In this document: positions 6,969 to 9,213 of the stretch, piece after piece
Layout: every line of letters begins with the position of its first letter
Numbering within the stretch: position 1 is the stretch's first letter
NCBI GenBank assembly: GCA_030613165.1
Contig: JAUWMN010000041.1
Coordinates: 1 to 9,213, forward strand
Length of the DNA: 9,213 bases
Source of the DNA: Desulfobacterales bacterium
GTDB taxonomy: Bacteria; Desulfobacterota; Desulfobacteria; Desulfobacterales; C00003106
Direction of reading: 5' to 3'
Notes under the pieces: generated by a model
The model's database searches: none
Told to the model about the DNA's origin: nothing
Seen by the model: the letters and a program-made list of their open reading frames with translations, nothing else
Program-made: the position numbers and the translations under genes

Positions 6969-8170
6969 TTGTTTTTCATCATCGCCTGTATTCGAAGCCT
7001 CAGGGCATTCAAACGGATAAACCCTTCGGCATCCTTCTGCTGATAAACCTGGTCTTCCTCAAAGGTGGCAAAGTCACTTCGGTAAAGAGACTGCTCAGAC
7101 CGGCGCCCCACTACCCGGCAGTTTCCTTTGTACAGCTCCAGCCGAACAGTACCTGAAACTCTCTTTTGTGTGGCATCAATCATTGTCTGCAACACCTCCA
7201 TCTCAGGCGAAAACCAAAAGCCGTAATAGACCAGTTCAGAGTACTTGGGAATCACCATGTCACGAAGATGCATAACTTCTCGATCCATTGTGATCGACTC
7301 CAATGCCATGTGCGCGGCCCTTAATATAGTCCCGCCCGGAGTCTCGTAAACTCCGCGCGACTTCATTCCTACAAAGCGGTTTTCAACCAGATCAAGCCGC
7401 CCTACCCCATGCTTCCCTCCCAGCCGGTTTAATTCAGCAAGGAGTTTTGCCGGAGAAAGCTCTACATCATTAACAGCCGTTGGATCCCCTTTTATAAAAC
7501 TAATCGTAACTTCCTCCGGTTCATCAGGGGCATCCTGAGGCGAAACCGTAAGCTGGAACATAGACTCCGAGGCAGAGGTCCAGGGGTCCTCCAGTATACC
7601 CCCTTCATAGCTTATATGAAGGAGATTAGCGTCGGTGCTGTAGGGTTTCTTGGGAGTGACGGGAACAGGGATGTCATGATTTTTGGCATACTCCATCAGA
7701 GCTTGACGTGAGTTGAGCGTCCATTCGCGCCAGGGAGCAATAATTCTTATATTAGGGTTTAAGGATAAGTAACTCAACTCAAACCGCACCTGATCGTTCC
7801 CTTTGCCGGTGGCTCCGTGACTGACGGCATCGGCTCTCTCGGCCTTGGCAATTTCGATCTGGCGTTTTGCGATCAAAGGCCGGGCAAGAGAAGTACCAAG
7901 GAGATATTGTCCTTCATAAATAGCATTGGCTCGAAAGGCCGGAAAGACATAATCCTTTACAAACTCTTCTTTAAGATCATCGATATATACCTTTTCAGCG
8001 CCGGTGTTAAGGGCCTTTTCCTCTATATAATCAAGCTCTTCCCCTTGACCTATGTCAGCAGAAAAGGTGATTACAGAACAGTCATACGTCTCCTTAAGCC
8101 AGGCTAATATAACCGATGTATCAAGGCCTCCTGAATAGGCCAGTACTACTTTTTTTATCGTACCTGCCAC
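6965..8170 (-). CDS. argG: Argininosuccinate synthase (ArgG)
   Basis: ArgG joins citrulline and aspartate with ATP to give argininosuccinate. It has an N-type ATP pyrophosphatase domain with the PP-loop AYSGGLDTS at residues 11-19, then [14 protein letters not shown] at 118-131, which carries citrulline/aspartate-binding residues. The second half is the synthetase domain, with [24 protein letters not shown] a recognisable block. The GTG at 8168-8170 is chosen as start because GGAGG lies four bases upstream and the protein then begins [15 protein letters not shown], as expected for the family, at 401 residues. The frame stays open to a TTG at 8189-8191, but that would add seven residues, has no Shine-Dalgarno sequence and begins in the end of repeat B2. 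Family B repeats flank the gene on both sides. It follows argF and precedes argH. Confidence 0.97.
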   Translation of the reverse strand: MAGTIKKVVLAYSGGLDTSVILAWLKETYDCSVITFSADIGQGEELDYIEEKALNTGAEKVYIDDLKEEFVKDYVFPAFRANAIYEGQYLLGTSLARPLIAKRQIEIAKAERADAVSHGATGKGNDQVRFELSYLSLNPNIRIIAPWREWTLNSRQALMEYAKNHDIPVPVTPKKPYSTDANLLHISYEGGILEDPWTSASESMFQLTVSPQDAPDEPEEVTISFIKGDPTAVNDVELSPAKLLAELNRLGGKHGVGRLDLVENRFVGMKSRGVYETPGGTILRAAHMALESITMDREVMHLRDMVIPKYSELVYYGFWFSPEMEVLQTMIDATQKRVSGTVRLELYKGNCRVVGRRSEQSLYRSDFATFEEDQVYQQKDAEGFIRLNALRLRIQAMMKNK

Positions 8171-8174
8171 AGTT

Positions 8175-8179
8175 CCTCC
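8175..8179 (-). promoter_or_regulatory. Ribosome binding site that selects the GTG start of argG
   Basis: The minus strand reads GGAGG, then AACT, then GTG. The four-base spacing is slightly short but the match is strong. No comparable site precedes the TTG 21 bases upstream, so this supports the shorter, 401-residue ArgG. Confidence 0.72.
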
Positions 8180-8189
8180 GTATTCAAAC

Positions 8190-8392
8190 AAGTGCCTAAA
8201 GTGCGCTAAAGTGTGAAGTGCCTAAAGTTAAGGTAGTGTCTCAATTTTATATCCTTCTTCCGGATTGTTCTTGAAGGAAATTTCATAGTTCGCTTTTCAA
8301 AATTCTTTGAGAACTCTATTGCTATGATCGGCTGCGCCAAAGGCGCACTCCTTAACTTTAGGCACTTTAAACTTCAAACTTTAGGCACTTAA
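8190..8392. repeat. Family B inverted repeat (copy B2) between argF and argG
   Basis: Two arms of about 43 bases, 8190-8233 and 8350-8392, are inverted copies of each other. Each has AAGTGCCTAAAGT at the outside and AAGTGCCTAAAGTTAAGG at the inside, with one three-base length difference between them. The centre of about 116 bases contains a perfect hairpin TGCGCC-AAA-GGCGCA (8333-8347) touching the right arm, and smaller possible stems such as AGTTC/GAACT near 8287-8315. It occupies most of the 259-bp argF-argG gap; no gene is seen there. No U-tract follows on the minus strand. Confidence 0.88.
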
Positions 8393-8400
8393 CTTACTTT

Positions 8401-8432
8401 ATCCCTAAATTCCCTAATTCCTAAATCCCTCA
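8401..8432. repeat. Family D short tandem repeat at the end of argF
   Basis: The plus strand shows four degenerate units of a CCCTAAATT type in a row (ATCCCTAAATT, CCCTAATT, CCTAAAT, CCCTCAAT). The array directly follows argF, and its last unit includes the argF TGA stop (8430-8432). Only B2 separates it from argG. Confidence 0.6.
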
Positions 8433-9213
8433 ATCGCTCTTAACCATTAATCGCTCAAGTATTGCTTTATGCATATGGAGTTTATTTTCAGCCTGGTCCC
8501 ATACAACAGACCTGGGGCCTTCCAAAACTTCATTTGTGATCTCTTCCCCACGGTGCGCGGGAAGACAGTGCATGATTATCACGTCTTCTTTGGCTTTGGC
8601 GACCAGCTTCTCATTGACCTGATATGGCTGAAATATCTTTTTACGCGCCTCTTGTTCGCTCTCCTGTCCCATACTCGCCCAGACATCAGTATAAATCACA
8701 TCCGCGTCCGCGACTGCTTCAAAAGGATCGGAAAGCAGCGAGATAGTTCCCTTTCCATGATCTATCGCCTTTTGCAGAATGTCTTGGTTCGGTTCGTATC
8801 CCTTCGGCGTTGCAAGGACGAAATGCAGCCCTAAAATAGCAGCCGCGTTAATCCACGAGTGGGCCACATTATTCCCATCACCTACCCAGGCAATCTTGAG
8901 GCCGGTCAGGGTTCCCTTCTTTTCCAAAATCGTCTGAAGATCGCTCAATACCTGACATGGATGATATGTGTCTGTAAGCCCGTTAATGACCGGAATCGAA
9001 GCATTCAGAGCCAATTCTTCTAAAAGCTTCTGTGAATACGTCCTTATCACAATCCCGTCGAGGTATCTTGAAAGAACACGCGCGGTGTCGGCAATCGGCT
9101 CATTACGGATCATCTGGGTTTCTTTTGCGCTTAAAAAAGTGACTCCGCCCCCCAACCGGATCATCGCCCCGTCAAAAGAGACCCGTGTCCTGGTAGAGGG
9201 GTTCTCAAAGATA
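8430..9213 (-). CDS. argF: Ornithine carbamoyltransferase (ArgF), 5' end beyond the window
   Basis: ArgF makes citrulline from ornithine and carbamoyl phosphate in the cytoplasm. The reading frame is open to the right edge, so about 260 residues are visible and roughly the first 45 are missing. The visible part begins at IFENPSTRTRVSF, the carbamoyl-phosphate-binding STRTR motif, so the ATG at 9162-9164 is an internal methionine and not the start. Further on are YHPCQVLSDLQT (the HPxQ motif), DVWASMGQE (the ornithine-side SMG loop) and MHCLPAHRGEE with the catalytic-region cysteine. The HCLPAHRGEE and SMG motifs mark an ornithine rather than an aspartate carbamoyltransferase. It precedes argG on the same strand; a 238-bp stretch of repeats D and B2 lies between it and the argG ribosome binding site. 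Confidence 0.96.
   Translation of the reverse strand, partial: IFENPSTRTRVSFDGAMIRLGGGVTFLSAKETQMIRNEPIADTARVLSRYLDGIVIRTYSQKLLEELALNASIPVINGLTDTYHPCQVLSDLQTILEKKGTLTGLKIAWVGDGNNVAHSWINAAAILGLHFVLATPKGYEPNQDILQKAIDHGKGTISLLSDPFEAVADADVIYTDVWASMGQESEQEARKKIFQPYQVNEKLVAKAKEDVIIMHCLPAHRGEEITNEVLEGPRSVVWDQAENKLHMHKAILERLMVKSD

Noticed and set aside
8246..8275. Possible minus-strand promoter upstream of argG (TTCAAG, 18 bases, TATAAA)
   Set aside because: The -10 is good but the -35 matches the consensus at only about three of six positions, and it lies in an AT-rich repeat centre where such matches occur by chance.
8430..9164. ArgF starting at the methionine at 9162-9164
   Set aside because: The upstream codons to the window edge encode the conserved STRTR motif in frame, so this methionine is internal and the gene is truncated only by the window.

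Overview
The window is a stretch of bacterial chromosome read entirely from the minus strand: nine consecutive genes, transcribed from the right edge to the left, for the late arginine pathway and the diaminopimelate (DAP)/lysine pathway. In transcription order they are argF (5' end cut off by the right edge), argG, argH, a small LptM-like lipoprotein gene, lysA, dapF, dapA, an LL-DAP aminotransferase gene (dapL) and the first 42 codons of folK (cut off by the left edge). No plus-strand gene, RNA gene, IS transposase or CRISPR array was found.

The gene order (arginine genes, then lipoprotein-lysA, then dapA and dapL) and the use of the one-step DapL route resemble Desulfobacterota (former Deltaproteobacteria) such as Geobacter-type and sulfate-reducing or syntrophic lineages. 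Intergenic regions rich in degenerate palindromic repeats also fit an environmental member of that group. This placement is inference from synteny and style; no marker RNA is present.

Together the proteins perform ornithine + carbamoyl phosphate -> citrulline (ArgF), citrulline -> argininosuccinate (ArgG) and argininosuccinate -> arginine (ArgH); and aspartate semialdehyde + pyruvate -> hydroxytetrahydrodipicolinate (DapA), tetrahydrodipicolinate -> LL-DAP (DapL), LL-DAP -> meso-DAP (DapF) and meso-DAP -> lysine (LysA). The reductase gene dapB, which would join DapA to DapL, is not here; the dapA-dapL gap holds a repeat element instead.

The unusual part is the DNA between the genes. Seven of the eight junctions contain a palindromic or tandem repeat from one of four families: A, a 147-bp palindrome (dapF/dapA); B, inverted arrays of an AAAGTGCCT-type unit around a small conserved hairpin (argF/argG, dapL/folK and a fragment at argG/argH); C, elements with TTTGGACACAG-type ends and 7-bp GTTRCGN tandem arms (lipoprotein/lysA, dapA/dapL and a half copy at lysA/dapF); D, a short CCCTAAAT-type tandem after argF. 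The only junction without a repeat is argH/lipoprotein, where the genes overlap by 4 bp. Several repeats contain or touch the stop codon of the gene before them, and two encode the last residues of a protein.
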